Part shown: positions 18,337 to 26,842 of the stretch, piece after piece
Layout of the letters: each line of letters begins with the position of its first letter
Position numbering within the stretch: the stretch's first letter is position 1
From: Rickettsiales bacterium
GTDB lineage: Bacteria > Pseudomonadota > Alphaproteobacteria > Rickettsiales > UBA1997
Length of the DNA stretch: 59,742 nt
Reading direction: 5' to 3'
Assembly: GCA_947442475.1 (NCBI GenBank)
Contig: CANEVP010000008.1
Coordinates: 1-59,742, forward strand
The notes under the pieces: model-generated
What the model was told of the DNA's origin: nothing
Seen by the model: the letters and a program-made list of their open reading frames with translations, nothing else
The model's database searches: none
Position numbers and translations under genes: made by a program

Positions 18337-19631
18337 TGAAAATCACTGTAATTGGCAGCGGCTACGTTGGCCTTGTTTCGGGCATTTGCTTTGCGAAATT
18401 GGGACATGAAGTTGCCTGCATCGACAAAGATTTAGCAAAAATTTCTAGCCTAAATTCTGGCGTGATTCCAATTTTTGAGCCCGGATTAAAAGAGGTTTTG
18501 GACGAGGTTGTTGCAGCAAAAAAAATCTCTTTTTCAACTGATTTAAAGCAAGCACTAAACGGCTCGCAAGCTGTGTTTATCGCAGTTGGCACGCCCCAAG
18601 ACGAAGATGGCAGCGCTGATCTTTCTTACGTTTTGGCAGCGGCAAAAGAAATTGCCGAACTTTCCAGTTCTTACAAACTAGTAATCACCAAATCGACGGT
18701 TCCTGCGGGCACTGGTGCGAAGGTAAAAAAATTAATTTCTGCAACAAATCCAACACTTGATTTTGCCGTCGCCTCAAACCCCGAATTCTTGCGCGAAGGC
18801 GCAGCGCTTGACGATTTCATGAACCCCGACCGCATCGTAATTGGCGTTGAGGATGAAAAATCACAAAAAATTCTTGCCGAAATTTACGCAAAATTTCCGC
18901 AAGAAAAATTGGTGGTAAGCGACATCATCACCGCCGAGCTAATCAAATACGCCTCGAACTCGTTTCTTGCGGCAAAAATTTCTTTCATCAATGAAATGGC
19001 CGACCTTTGCGAAATTATCGGTGGCGACATTAAAAAACTTTCAAAAGCCATTGGTCTTGATTTGCGAATTGGCGAGAAATTTTTAAATCCCGGCCCCGGT
19101 TTTGGCGGCTCGTGCTTTCCTAAAGACATCATGGCGATCTTGAATGTTGCTAAAGAAAACAGGGTGGAATTGTCTTTGATTAATTCGGTGATTACTTCCA
19201 ATTCGCAGCGCAAAATCAAAATGGCGCAAAAAATTTCCAACGCTTTGGGCGGCCAAATTTCTGGCAAAAAAATTGCACTTTTGGGCTTGGCTTTCAAAGC
19301 CAACACCGACGATATTCGCTACAGCCCCGCAATTGTAATTGCCAAAGAACTTGCCAAATCTGGTGCAAAAATTTCAGCCCATGATTTTGAAGCAATTGAA
19401 AATTCGAAACGTGAATTAGCTGAATTTAAAAATATTGAATTTTTCCCTGATGTTTATGAGGCGATGAAAGACGTCGACTTGATCGTGATTGCAACAGAAT
19501 GGAATCAATATAAATCGCTGACTTTCAGCCAAGTTTCCTGCAAAAAAATTCTCGATTTACGTAATTTGTTTGATGCCCAGAAAATGAAAGATCTTGGACT
19601 AGATTATTCTTTTATCGGACAAAAACATTAA
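18336..19631 (+). CDS. ugd: UDP-glucose 6-dehydrogenase
   Basis: 431 residues. The N-terminal Rossmann fold begins MKITVIGSGYVGLVSG, followed by VGTPQDEDGSADLSYV and the STVPAGTG motif. The catalytic cysteine is C260 in GPGFGGSCFPKDI. The C-terminal UDP-binding domain contains LGLAFKANTDDIRYSPA. It oxidises UDP-glucose to UDP-glucuronate with two NAD+, a precursor for surface polysaccharides. It shares a TAATG junction with the upstream histidine kinase. A tRNA-Arg follows after 6 bp. Confidence 0.95.
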   Translation: MKITVIGSGYVGLVSGICFAKLGHEVACIDKDLAKISSLNSGVIPIFEPGLKEVLDEVVAAKKISFSTDLKQALNGSQAVFIAVGTPQDEDGSADLSYVLAAAKEIAELSSSYKLVITKSTVPAGTGAKVKKLISATNPTLDFAVASNPEFLREGAALDDFMNPDRIVIGVEDEKSQKILAEIYAKFPQEKLVVSDIITAELIKYASNSFLAAKISFINEMADLCEIIGGDIKKLSKAIGLDLRIGEKFLNPGPGFGGSCFPKDIMAILNVAKENRVELSLINSVITSNSQRKIKMAQKISNALGGQISGKKIALLGLAFKANTDDIRYSPAIVIAKELAKSGAKISAHDFEAIENSKRELAEFKNIEFFPDVYEAMKDVDLIVIATEWNQYKSLTFSQVSCKKILDLRNLFDAQKMKDLGLDYSFIGQKH

Positions 19632-19637
19632 TCCAAA

Positions 19638-19712
19638 GCCCTCGTAGCTCAGGGGATAGAGCATTGGTTTCCTAAACCATGTGCGCATGTTCGAGTCATG
19701 CCGAGGGCACCA
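19638..19712 (+). tRNA. trnR: tRNA-Arg (anticodon CCU)
   Basis: A 75-nt cloverleaf. GCCCTCG pairs with CGAGGGC, the D-arm is TAGCTCAGGGGATAGAGC, the anticodon loop TTCCTAA contains CCT, the T-loop is TTCGAGT, and CCA is encoded (19710-19712). The outermost anticodon-stem pair is a T-T mismatch. It reads AGG codons. It marks the left edge of the restriction/defence stretch, and tRNA genes are frequent integration sites. Confidence 0.93.
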
Positions 19713-19737
19713 AAATTAAAAATAAAAACAAATTTCA

Positions 19738-21696
19738 ATGAAAAAAATCCCACAAGAATCATCAAGCCTAATTGCCGCTAATCGCCAAAATCTAAAACAA
19801 ATTTTCCCCGAAATTTTCTGCGAAGATCAAATTGATTTTCAAACCCTCAAACAACTTTTGGGCGAAAAAATTATCGACAACGAAACTCAAGAAAACCAAA
19901 CCCAAGAAAAATACGGCCTAAATTGGAGCGGCAAAAGCCAGGCGCGCCAATTTGCCTTAAGCACGTCTTTGGCAACTTTGCGCCCTAAAAAATCTGACAG
20001 CGTTAATTGGCAAAATACCAAAAACCTGATGATTGAAGGCGACAATTTAGAAGTTTTAAAACTTTTGCAAAAAAGCTACGCCGCCAAAATTAAAATGATC
20101 TACATCGATCCTCCCTACAACACGGGCAAAGATTTTGTTTATCCCGACGACTACGCGCAAAGCATTCAAAACTACAAAAAAATCAGCGGCCAAACTGATG
20201 AGGAAGGCTTTCGCAACCAAACCAATCAAGAATCTTCGGGGCGTTTTCACACCGATTGGCTCAATATGATTTATCCGCGCCTGAAACTGGCGCGCAATTT
20301 GCTTACGCCAGACGGCGTAATTTTCATTTCAATTGATGACCACGAAGTGGCGAACTTGCGCAAAGTTTGCGATGAAATTTTTGGGGAGGAAAATTTTGTT
20401 AATCAATTTGTTGTAAAAAGACGCGTAAAAAGCCTTAACAGCCAATTTGAAGAAATAAAAACCCTAAATCAGGCCTTTGAATACATAATAATTTATCGAA
20501 AATCAGAAAATTTTTCTTATTTTAATCCTACAAAAAAATCTGGCGATCAACGCTCGCAAGGCTATTGGAACTCGTTTTGGAATAACGCCAATCGACCTTC
20601 TATGCGCTACGAAATAGGCTTGATTAACATTGAAAAAGGTCAGTGGAAATGGTCGAAAGATCGCGGTCTTAGAGCTTATTCAAACTATCAAAACTTTTTA
20701 GCTGCTTACGACAATCCAAGCGAAGACGATTTGATAAAATACTACTTGGAAAACAAAGAAAATTTTAAAGCCAATGAAGGATTTGATTTAGAATTTGTTA
20801 AAACAACATCAACTACAGCCAAGTATTGGATAGCTCCAAGCGAAACAACAATTCTGGATACAAATTTAATGAATCACTACATCAATGACGATTCAGGAAA
20901 AAGAGAATATTGCTTCGATACAGTAAAAAATTTGGAGCTAATGCAAAAGTTAATTGATTTAGCCTCACAAAATAACGACATTATCCTCGATTTCTTCGCC
21001 GGCTCTGGCACCACGGCGCACGCGGTGATGGCGCAAAATGCGCTCGATGGCGGCAATCGCCGATTTATTTTAGTACAACTGCCCGAAATTTTAGACGAAA
21101 AAAACAAAGATCAAAAAGCCGCTGCCGAATTTTGCGACAAATTAAACAAACCAAAAAACATTGCCGAACTCACCAAAGAAAGGCTGCGCCGCGCTGGTGA
21201 AAAAATTAAAAACCAAAATCCGCTTTTTGCCGGCGATTTGGGTTTTAGATGTTTTGCCCTTGACGAATCAAACATCAAACCTTGGCAAATTGACGAAGAA
21301 GATATTGAAAAATCGCTTGAAGAAAATTGCGACCAACTTTTGCTTGAACGCTCTGACGACGATATTTTGTGCGAAGTTTTTTTAAAAAACGGGCTTGATT
21401 TATCTTGCCAAATTTTAAGCAAAAAACTGCCCACAAAAAGTGGCGAGCTAGAAATTTTTGCCGATGAAACCGCCAGCCAAATTATTTGTCTAACCAAAGA
21501 ACTAAACCGCCAAACAGCCGAAGAACTAGCAATTGCAATTGTTAAATGGCACCAAGAACTAACTTTAAACGCCGCCCAAAAACCACAAAACTGCAACTTA
21601 GTTTTTCGCGATTCGGCGTTTTTAGATGACGTGGTCAAAACCAACTTTTTGGCAATTTTAAACCAAGCCGGCTTCACGCAAATCAACAGCCTTTAA
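19738..21696 (+). CDS. mod: Type III restriction-modification methyltransferase (Mod)
   Basis: 652 residues. It has the beta-class order of N6-adenine methyltransferases: catalytic DPPY at 124-127 (MIYIDPPYNTGKDF), then a long target-recognition region (about 220-380), then the SAM motif DFFAGSGTTAHAV at about 418-430. Upstream, LMIEGDNLEVLKLLQ is typical of type III Mod. Both catalytic motifs are intact, so it probably still methylates adenine in its target. The partner restriction gene directly downstream is broken, which would leave this as an orphan methylase. It begins 25 bp after tRNA-Arg. Confidence 0.93.
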   Translation: MKKIPQESSSLIAANRQNLKQIFPEIFCEDQIDFQTLKQLLGEKIIDNETQENQTQEKYGLNWSGKSQARQFALSTSLATLRPKKSDSVNWQNTKNLMIEGDNLEVLKLLQKSYAAKIKMIYIDPPYNTGKDFVYPDDYAQSIQNYKKISGQTDEEGFRNQTNQESSGRFHTDWLNMIYPRLKLARNLLTPDGVIFISIDDHEVANLRKVCDEIFGEENFVNQFVVKRRVKSLNSQFEEIKTLNQAFEYIIIYRKSENFSYFNPTKKSGDQRSQGYWNSFWNNANRPSMRYEIGLINIEKGQWKWSKDRGLRAYSNYQNFLAAYDNPSEDDLIKYYLENKENFKANEGFDLEFVKTTSTTAKYWIAPSETTILDTNLMNHYINDDSGKREYCFDTVKNLELMQKLIDLASQNNDIILDFFAGSGTTAHAVMAQNALDGGNRRFILVQLPEILDEKNKDQKAAAEFCDKLNKPKNIAELTKERLRRAGEKIKNQNPLFAGDLGFRCFALDESNIKPWQIDEEDIEKSLEENCDQLLLERSDDDILCEVFLKNGLDLSCQILSKKLPTKSGELEIFADETASQIICLTKELNRQTAEELAIAIVKWHQELTLNAAQKPQNCNLVFRDSAFLDDVVKTNFLAILNQAGFTQINSL

Positions 21697-21700
21697 AAAC

Positions 21701-22156
21701 ATGAAACTACATTTTGACGATTGCTTTCAAAGCGAAGATTTATCTTATCAGGCGCGCGCTGTTGAAAGCGTTTGCGAGCTTTTTGGCGGCGCGGAAATTT
21801 TTGTTGATGAATTTAGTGTTTTTGGCAATTCAACTCAAAAAAAATTTGGTTTTTTAGAGGAAAATATTTTTGGCAATGGTCTGAATTTAAGCGACGAAGC
21901 CTTGTTTGAAAATTTAAAAAAAGTTCAGGCAAAAAATAATTTACCAATTTCTCAAAAGCTGCAAAGCAAAGATTTTGTAGTGGAAATGGAAACTGGCACT
22001 GGCAAAACCTACATTTACTTACGGACAATTTTTGAGCTAAATAAACGTTTTGGCTTGAGCAAATTTGCCATTGTGGTGCCGTCAATTGCGGTGAAAGTAA
22101 GTCAAATTCGACTTACGCCGAATTTGGTTAATTTTGAATTGCTACGCAGCGAGTGA
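21701..22156 (+). pseudogene. res: Type III restriction subunit (Res), N-terminal fragment
   Basis: 151 residues that begin like type III Res (MKLHFDDCFQSEDLSYQARAVESVCELF) and carry Walker A (VEMETGTGKTYIYL) plus IVVPSIAVK of the first helicase motifs. After about residue 134 the sequence enters an inverted-repeat arm and stops. The DEAD-like box, later helicase motifs and about 500-600 residues expected in this family are absent. The C-terminal end reappears at 23209. Loss of the helicase core should abolish restriction. Confidence 0.85.
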
Positions 22157-22180
22157 ATCGCTGCATCCGCAATAGATTTT
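22103..22180 (+). repeat. Left arm of the structured inverted repeat flanking the HEPN gene
   Basis: 78 bp that match the reverse complement of 23130-23208 almost throughout. It contains hairpin 1, CAAATTCG (22103-22110) with CGAATTTG (22119-22126), and hairpin 2, GCAGCGA (22146-22152) with TCGCTGC (22158-22164) around a 5-nt loop. Between and around them lie AATTTTGAATTGCTAC and ATCCGCAATAGATTTT, identical in both arms. It is the point at which the res reading frame is lost. Confidence 0.9.
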
Positions 22181-22204
22181 TGTTTTTAAAGAAATTTTTA
22201 GCCA

Positions 22205-23089
22205 ATGAGTAAAACTAACCAAGCCACCAGCGAAGAATTGTCAAAAAAAATTATTAAGTTTGAGGATTATTTAGATAAAGTTAGAGGGGTATGCTACAGA
22301 TCGTTTATTTATACTGGACTAGTTCACAACATCGACAGGAATGAAATCAAAACAATCGAGACTGACTCTTGCCTTTCTTACGAACATGAGAGCAAAATAA
22401 ATAAATATTTTTTAGAAAATAAGCAGTCCCTTAAAAATGATTTAGAAATAATCGTCACCCAAAAATCTATTTGTGACATTGCTGACTCTTTTAAAATAAT
22501 GCTTGGTTTGGTTTATGAATTGTTCAGTGAAATAAATTTATTCCCCATTTTTAAAGACATCAAAAAACCTCATAAAAAATTTGACGAACTTGGGCTTGAT
22601 GATCAAATAAAATTCTTTGCCGATAATGGGTTTGATTTTGAGACTCACGAAGCCCAGAGGCAGGATATGGATTGCATCAAATCTCTGAATAAACTCCGCA
22701 ATAGAATTGTTCACGACGGAAACATTGCCAAAAAGAAGGTTAAAATTCATTGGTATGGAGCACCAGAACTACGTTTTATTTATGGAATGCGTGGTGAAGA
22801 AAAACTCTTTTGGGATAAAAAGTCAGTTATAGACACTTGGGAGTTAAGGGAAAAATCAGACAATAACGAATTGTTTTACAACGAAGAATTGATTGAAATT
22901 GACGAGATGGGAAGGCGAAGATTTAAAGAAACAAAGCTTATTAATAAGGAAAAATCTTTTGAAATTGGCGATCTGATAAATTTGGATGCTCGCGACTTGC
23001 AAGAAATTATTAATCAAATTCTGAATAGAACGATCATTAATTTTGGAGTATCTGCGAAAGAATTTTTTGAAAAAAAAGTGCGCAAGTAA
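22205..23089 (+). CDS. HEPN-like protein within an inverted-repeat cassette, putative defence or toxin RNase
   Basis: 294 residues, mostly helical, of no family I can name with certainty. Residues 165-170 are RNRIVH in the context LNKLRNRIVHDG. This matches the R-X4-6-H motif of HEPN domains, which are often metal-independent RNases in abortive-infection and toxin systems. A second half (about 180-294) has an HWYGAPELRF segment and a helical C-terminus. The gene lies between two inverted-repeat arms in the place of the missing centre of res, and no transposase is present. RNase function is inferred from the motif and the neighbourhood. Sequence resembling the end of the RloB-like gene lies directly upstream of the start codon. 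Confidence 0.6.
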   Translation: MSKTNQATSEELSKKIIKFEDYLDKVRGVCYRSFIYTGLVHNIDRNEIKTIETDSCLSYEHESKINKYFLENKQSLKNDLEIIVTQKSICDIADSFKIMLGLVYELFSEINLFPIFKDIKKPHKKFDELGLDDQIKFFADNGFDFETHEAQRQDMDCIKSLNKLRNRIVHDGNIAKKKVKIHWYGAPELRFIYGMRGEEKLFWDKKSVIDTWELREKSDNNELFYNEELIEIDEMGRRRFKETKLINKEKSFEIGDLINLDARDLQEIINQILNRTIINFGVSAKEFFEKKVRK

Positions 23090-23129
23090 TATGTCCAAAC
23101 TGACTGAATAAGTCGATTTTTCTTAAAAG

Positions 23130-23208
23130 AAAATCTATTGCGGATGCGCGAATTTATTTCGCGCGTAGCAATTCAAAATTACCACAAATTCGACTTTCGT
23201 CGAATTTG
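23130..23208 (-). repeat. Right arm of the structured inverted repeat flanking the HEPN gene
   Basis: 79 bp, the inverted partner of 22103-22180. It contains hairpin GCGCGAA (23146-23152) with TTCGCGC (23158-23164) around a 5-nt loop, and CAAATTCGAC (23185-23194) with GTCGAATTTG (23199-23208) around TTTC. Compared with the left arm, four of the seven base pairs of the inner stem differ and pairing is kept in each case. Confidence 0.9.
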
Positions 23209-23886
23209 ATTAAAGATATTTCTTTTGCCAAAACTTATTTTCCAAATTTGCTAAATGAGTTAGAAAAGCGCACCAAGTTGACGCGCAAAACTTTGGTTGA
23301 AATTTTAAAACAAAGCGGACGTTTGCCGCATTTTAAGCGCAATTGCCAAGGTTTTATTGAAGAAGTGGCAAAAATAATAAATGAAGAAAAGCAGCAATTT
23401 TTAGTTGATGGTGTAAGCTATAAAACCTTGCAGGAACAGGGTTTTGAAGATTTTTTCTACAAACAAGAATTGTTTGAAAGCCAAGAGATTTTTGGTTATT
23501 TTGATGAGACAGAAGTTGAGACAAAAAATTTTGAAAAATCGCTTTTTAAGCAAATTATTTTTGATTCGAAGCCTGAAAATAAATTTGCCGCAGAGCTTGA
23601 AAATCAAAACTCAGTTAAGGTTTTTAGCAAACTTCCAGCTTGGTTTAAAATTGCCACGCCGCTTGGCAATTATTGCCCAGATTGGGCTTTGGTGTTTAAT
23701 AAAAACAACCAAGAAGAATTTTATTTTGTGGTTGAAACTAAGTCGAACTTACAAAATTTGCGTAGCAGCGAAGAACAAAAAATAAAATGCGGCGAAGTCC
23801 ATTTTAACAAGATTGGCGAAGCTTTTGTCAGCCCCGCAAAATTTAAAAAAGAAATCAGCGCAATTAGTTTTTTAAGCAAAATTTAA
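23209..23886 (+). pseudogene. res: Type III restriction subunit (Res), C-terminal fragment
   Basis: About 225 residues resuming the Res protein after the right arm: IKDISFAKTYFPNLLNELEKR, TKLTRKTLVEILK, and the endonuclease domain with NYCPDWALVF and EFYFVVETKS, a PD-(D/E)xK-type core. The only start in frame is a TTG inside the repeat arm, so it is probably not translated as a functional protein. The helicase segment that should precede it is missing. It ends 1 bp before dusB. Confidence 0.85.
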
Positions 23887-23887
23887 C

Positions 23888-24862
23888 ATGATCAAAATCG
23901 GCAATATCCAACTCCAAGACAATGTTCTTCTTGCACCCATGTCAGGCGTCACCGACCTACCATTTCGTCGCTTGGTGAAAAGCTTTGGCGCCTCACTGGT
24001 GATTTCAGAAATGATCGCATCGCGCGCCATGATTTTGCAAACTCGCGAATCGATGAAAAAATGCCAAAAGGATGATGCGATTTATCCAATGTCGGTGCAG
24101 CTCGCCGGCTGCGATCCAGAAAACATGGCAGAAGCGGCAAAGCTAAATGAAGATTTGGGGGCTGACATCATCGACATCAATTTCGGCTGCCCAGTAAAAA
24201 AAGTAGTAAATTCTTTCGCCGGAAGCGCGCTGATGAAAGACGAAGAACTCGCCACCCGCATCATGGAAGCCGTGGTCAAAGCGGTGAAAATTCCGGTAAC
24301 AATGAAAATGCGTTTGGGCTGGAGTTACGAAAATCTCAACGCGCCAAGCCTTGCAAAAAAAGCCGAAGATGTCGGCATTCAATTGCTCACTGTTCACGGC
24401 CGCACTCGTTGCCAGCTTTACAACGGCAAGGCTAATTGGGAGGCAATTTCAAAAGTAAAAGAAGCGGTAAAAATTCCCGTCATCGCCAATGGCGACATTA
24501 AAAATTCGGAAGATGCTAAAAAAGCTTTAGAGCTTTCAAACGCCGACGGCGTAATGGTGGGTCGCGCCTGTTACGGTCAGCCTTGGTTGATTAATCAAAT
24601 CAATGCTGAATTGCGCGGTGACGTGGCAGCGGCAACTCCCGCAATCGAAGCCCAAAAAGAAATCGTGCTGCGCCATTTCGCTGAAATGATCGACCATTAC
24701 GGCGAACAAGTTGCAATTCCCTTAGCGCGCAAACATATCGGCTGGTACAGCGGCGGCATTCGCGGCTCTTCCGAATTTCGCGCCAAAATCAACATCACCC
24801 AAGGTGCCGAAAATGTCCGCGACGCCATTGAAAAATTTTACGATGCCGCAACTTCGGCGTAA
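23888..24862 (+). CDS. dusB: tRNA-dihydrouridine synthase B
   Basis: 324 residues. A TIM-barrel flavoprotein starts LAPMSGVTDLPFRRL and contains SVQLAGCDPENMAEAA. The catalytic cysteine is C101 in DINFGCPVKKV, followed by GSALMKD, TVHGRTR and IANGDI. It reduces specific uridines of tRNA with FMN and NADPH; the MIKIGNIQLQDNVLLAPM start is typical of DusB/NifR3. It is an ordinary housekeeping gene placed between the broken res gene and the AbiL-like pair, so the defence stretch is not one continuous insertion. Confidence 0.92.
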   Translation: MIKIGNIQLQDNVLLAPMSGVTDLPFRRLVKSFGASLVISEMIASRAMILQTRESMKKCQKDDAIYPMSVQLAGCDPENMAEAAKLNEDLGADIIDINFGCPVKKVVNSFAGSALMKDEELATRIMEAVVKAVKIPVTMKMRLGWSYENLNAPSLAKKAEDVGIQLLTVHGRTRCQLYNGKANWEAISKVKEAVKIPVIANGDIKNSEDAKKALELSNADGVMVGRACYGQPWLINQINAELRGDVAAATPAIEAQKEIVLRHFAEMIDHYGEQVAIPLARKHIGWYSGGIRGSSEFRAKINITQGAENVRDAIEKFYDAATSA

Positions 24863-24885
24863 ATTATTTTTGACAATTTAGCATT

Positions 24886-24910
24886 TATTTTTACAACTCT
24901 TGTAAAAATA
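24886..24910. promoter_or_regulatory. AT-rich perfect inverted repeat upstream of the AbiL-like operon
   Basis: TATTTTTACAA (24886-24896) and TTGTAAAAATA (24900-24910) form an 11-bp perfect dyad with a CTC spacer, between dusB and the ATPase gene. It could act as a weak terminator for dusB or an operator for the defence operon. A loose extended -10 (TGCGATAAA, 24922-24930) lies downstream. Which role applies cannot be told from sequence. Confidence 0.45.
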
Positions 24911-24949
24911 TCACAAACTTCTGCGATAAAAATACAAAGTTTCTTATTT

Positions 24950-26239
24950 ATGCTAATCAAATTTACCGTTGGAAATTTTTTATCCTTCAAAGAAAAAGCC
25001 TCTTTTTCATTTGATGCCAAAAAAGAAAAAGATCACAAAGAAGCGATATTTTCAGCAAAGGGAGTAAGAAATCAGAAATTTCTAAAAACCGCTGCAATCT
25101 ACGGCATGAACGCCTCAGGCAAATCTAATTTCATCAAAGCCATTAATTTTTTTCGCGACTTTGTAAACGAAGGTTTTGTGTTAAACGCGGGAAACGCCAC
25201 CCGAATTATTCCCGTAAATTCATTTTTGCTAAATGAGGAAACCGAAAATCAACCAAGTTTTTTTGAAGCAGAAATTCTGATCGAAGCAGAAAAATTTATT
25301 TACGGCTTTGAAGTTTCACAAAAAGAAATTCATCGCGAGTGGCTTATTAGATCCCCAGGCAGCAAATGTTTTTTTAAGCGCGAAAAACAAAATTTTGACA
25401 TTAACCGCGATTACAAAGAAGGACCTTCAGAAATAAATAAAATCACCCGAGAAGATGTTTTACTGCTTTCAAATCTGGCTAGATTTAACGGCGAGCTTGC
25501 CAGAAAAATTGTTAACGAAATTACCAAAATAGAAATCCTCGCGTCCCCCACCCAAGGCGACTTGAGCAACAAACTTTTCATGTCGGCAGTCTCAAAATAC
25601 ACCGATGACGCCAATTACAAAAAAATTATGGATCAGTTTGTTTTAGAAGCTGACTTTGGCATTGAGGCAATTAGGGCAGAATATGGTCACGTGCCAAGTG
25701 AAGAGCTTGCAAAAACCGCCCCTGAATTTGTGAAAGATTTGATTCAAAAAAGTAACGTCTCGCAAATATTTCAAAGCCGCATTTCTTTCGCTCACAAAAA
25801 ATTCGACAAAAATAACAAAAAAATAAATGACGCTCTGTTCGATTTTTCGGCAGAATCACACGGCACAAGAAAAACTTTTATTTTGTCGGCACTTCTTGCC
25901 AAAGTTATTATTGAAGGCGGATTACTAATAATTGATGAACTTGACGAAGCCTTGCACCCAATGGTTTGCCGCTTTATTTTGTTTAGCTTTAATTCAAAAG
26001 AGATTAACCCAAAAAACTCTCAACTACTTTTCACCACTCACGACGTTAGCTTGCTTGATAAAGAATTTTTGCGCCGCGATCAAATTTGGTTTGTTGATAA
26101 AAATCGCTTCGCCGCTTCAGAACTTTTTTCACTAAATGACTTGGGAGAAAGAAGCGATATTTCCAACTACGCCAAAAGATATTTAGAAGGCAGATACGGC
26201 GCCATCCCTTACATAAAAGCCTTGGAAGGGACAAAATAG
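24950..26239 (+). CDS. AAA ATPase, AbiLi/RloA-like
   Basis: 429 residues. It starts MLIKFTVGNFLSFKEKASFSF, usual for AAA_15/AAA_21 ABC-type ATPases of abortive infection systems. Walker A is YGMNASGKSN (about 51-60), Walker B is LLIIDELDEALHP (about 323-335), and the switch histidine is in LLFTTHDVSLLD. The next gene starts directly after its stop and encodes an RloB-like protein. That pair is the AbiL architecture known from phage-defence loci, where the ATPase is thought to control the effector. Defence function here is inferred from family and pairing. Confidence 0.82.
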   Translation: MLIKFTVGNFLSFKEKASFSFDAKKEKDHKEAIFSAKGVRNQKFLKTAAIYGMNASGKSNFIKAINFFRDFVNEGFVLNAGNATRIIPVNSFLLNEETENQPSFFEAEILIEAEKFIYGFEVSQKEIHREWLIRSPGSKCFFKREKQNFDINRDYKEGPSEINKITREDVLLLSNLARFNGELARKIVNEITKIEILASPTQGDLSNKLFMSAVSKYTDDANYKKIMDQFVLEADFGIEAIRAEYGHVPSEELAKTAPEFVKDLIQKSNVSQIFQSRISFAHKKFDKNNKKINDALFDFSAESHGTRKTFILSALLAKVIIEGGLLIIDELDEALHPMVCRFILFSFNSKEINPKNSQLLFTTHDVSLLDKEFLRRDQIWFVDKNRFAASELFSLNDLGERSDISNYAKRYLEGRYGAIPYIKALEGTK

Positions 26240-26842
26240 ATGAGAAAAAAATTTCCCAAAATTTACATTTTTCACAATGGCGCAGTTGCCGAGCTTGATT
26301 ATTTTCAAGATTTTAAACTTTTTTTAGCCGCCCAAGATGCTCAAATTATTGTTGAAAATCATGCAAAAATAACAGCGGGCAAAGCGCCGTGGCAAGTAAT
26401 TGAAGAAGCAATAAAACACCAAAAGAAAAACAAAATTTCACAAAAAGATAACGACCAAATTTGGTGCGTTTTTGACATCGACGATTTTTACAAAAACAAC
26501 CGCGAAGAATTTGAGAAATCTCTAAAAAAAGCCGAAGCAAAAAATATAAAAATTGCTTACAGCAACCAATGTTTCGAGCTTTGGTTTATGCTACATTTCG
26601 CACAAATTTCTAACGCTATCTCGCGCAAAGATTACGAGAAAAAACTGCAAAGCTTCTTTAAAAAAATTGGCATCGATTACCAAAAAAATTCATCAGGTAT
26701 TTTTAATAAAATTTTAACTCGTCAACCAGACGCCTTAAAAAGAGCCAAAAAACTTTTCAAAGAAAACAAACCCCAAAACGACCCCTCAACCTCAATATTC
26801 TTGCTTGTAGAAGAGTTGAACAAATTTTTAGCCAATGAGTAA
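26240..26842 (+). CDS. RloB-like TOPRIM-type protein, AbiLii-like effector
   Basis: 200 residues matching the RloB pattern. An N-terminal beta strand leads to an acidic residue in AVAELDYF (E18), followed by WCVFDIDDFYK (D79, D81, D82), a TOPRIM-like metal-binding arrangement, then the RloB-typical SNQCFELWFMLHF and a C-terminal SIFLLVEELNKFLANE. It begins immediately after the ATPase stop codon. In AbiL systems this is the presumed nuclease effector. The last 20 or so nucleotides are shared with the region just before the HEPN gene. Confidence 0.78.
   Translation: MRKKFPKIYIFHNGAVAELDYFQDFKLFLAAQDAQIIVENHAKITAGKAPWQVIEEAIKHQKKNKISQKDNDQIWCVFDIDDFYKNNREEFEKSLKKAEAKNIKIAYSNQCFELWFMLHFAQISNAISRKDYEKKLQSFFKKIGIDYQKNSSGIFNKILTRQPDALKRAKKLFKENKPQNDPSTSIFLLVEELNKFLANE

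Noticed and set aside
21111-21686. 191-codon minus-strand frame inside mod
   Set aside because: Serine/lysine-rich low-complexity product antisense to a conserved methylase; no start signal.
22205-23089. HEPN-cassette protein considered as a transposase
   Set aside because: No DDE, HUH or serine/tyrosine recombinase motifs are visible; RNRIVH and the helical pattern fit HEPN better.
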